Shown here piece by piece: positions 63,997 through 64,000 of a stretch of 64,000 nucleotides of DNA. The stretch lies in contig CM068372.1 of assembly GCA_034769895.1 (NCBI GenBank), positions 238,972,343 to 239,036,342 on the forward strand. The letters are read 5' to 3'. A program made the translations under genes and the position numbers. Below the pieces are notes generated by a model. It worked only from the letters and a program-made list of their open reading frames with translations. It did no database searches and was not told the origin of the DNA. This stretch comes from Magicicada septendecula (taxonomy: Eukaryota > Arthropoda > Insecta > Hemiptera > Cicadidae). Numbering within the stretch: position 1 is the first letter of the stretch; each line of letters opens with the position of its first letter.

Positions 63997-64000
63997 AGTG

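Overview
The window is eukaryotic, repeat-rich, mostly AT-rich DNA of arthropod and probably insect type. The evidence is Jockey-clade and Penelope-like retroelements, ZMYM-type hAT remnants, short GT-AG introns, and a Maverick/Polinton element whose gene set is of the arthropod kind. I see no ordinary host gene, tRNA or rRNA, and I cannot name the species.

Layout. (1) 0.46-3.87 kb: a decayed DNA transposon encoding a DUF7869-like transposase, with a 187-bp non-LTR scrap inserted near its left end. (2) 3.87-7.0 kb: a Ty3/gypsy-like LTR retrotransposon that has lost its RT, carrying a 909-bp hAT-type MITE with a perfect 8-bp target duplication. (3) 7.8-8.8 kb: a very old RTE/CR1-like RT remnant. 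(4) 9.4-37.7 kb: a large inverted duplication with arms of about 6-7 kb that look nearly identical. The left arm is interrupted at 14.2-25.4 kb by a Penelope-like element (minus strand) flanked by a 12-bp duplication; the opposite arm keeps the empty site. Two Jockey elements sit head to tail inside the Penelope copy, the pair flanked by one 13-bp duplication. The centre of the palindrome holds half of a hAT/ZMYM-like transposase gene. (5) 37.7-40.55 kb: leader and gag of a second Ty3-like element of the same family as in (2).

(6) 40,554-63,996: a complete Maverick/Polinton (adintovirus-like) element of 23.4 kb inserted into that gag. It has about 655-bp terminal inverted repeats starting AGTAGGGG, and a probable 6-bp target duplication AGTGTA, of which the window shows only the first 4 bases on the right. 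The minus strand carries a compact cluster: integrase with chromodomain, packaging ATPase, DUF8207-like coiled-coil protein, matrix metalloproteinase, spike/fibre, PLA2-type basic virion protein, adenain-like protease, minor and major capsid proteins, IAP-like BIR protein, and small conserved proteins. The plus strand carries protein-primed DNA polymerase B and a spliced RING-H2 gene. Polymerase, major capsid, minor capsid and ATPase frames are open. The spike, PLA2 and IAP frames carry single frameshifts, several at homopolymer runs, and the metalloproteinase has a late in-frame stop.

How the genes fit together: PolB and integrase would replicate and insert the element; capsid proteins, ATPase, protease, PLA2 and spike would form a virion; the BIR, RING and metalloproteinase genes look like captured host-interaction functions. 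The most unusual items are an exact histone-type 3' stem-loop 20 nt after the stop codon of the BIR-only gene, a RING gene apparently grown by tandem duplication of exon-plus-intron units, a possible core-2/I-branching glycosyltransferase, and an integrase whose first catalytic Asp appears replaced by Glu.
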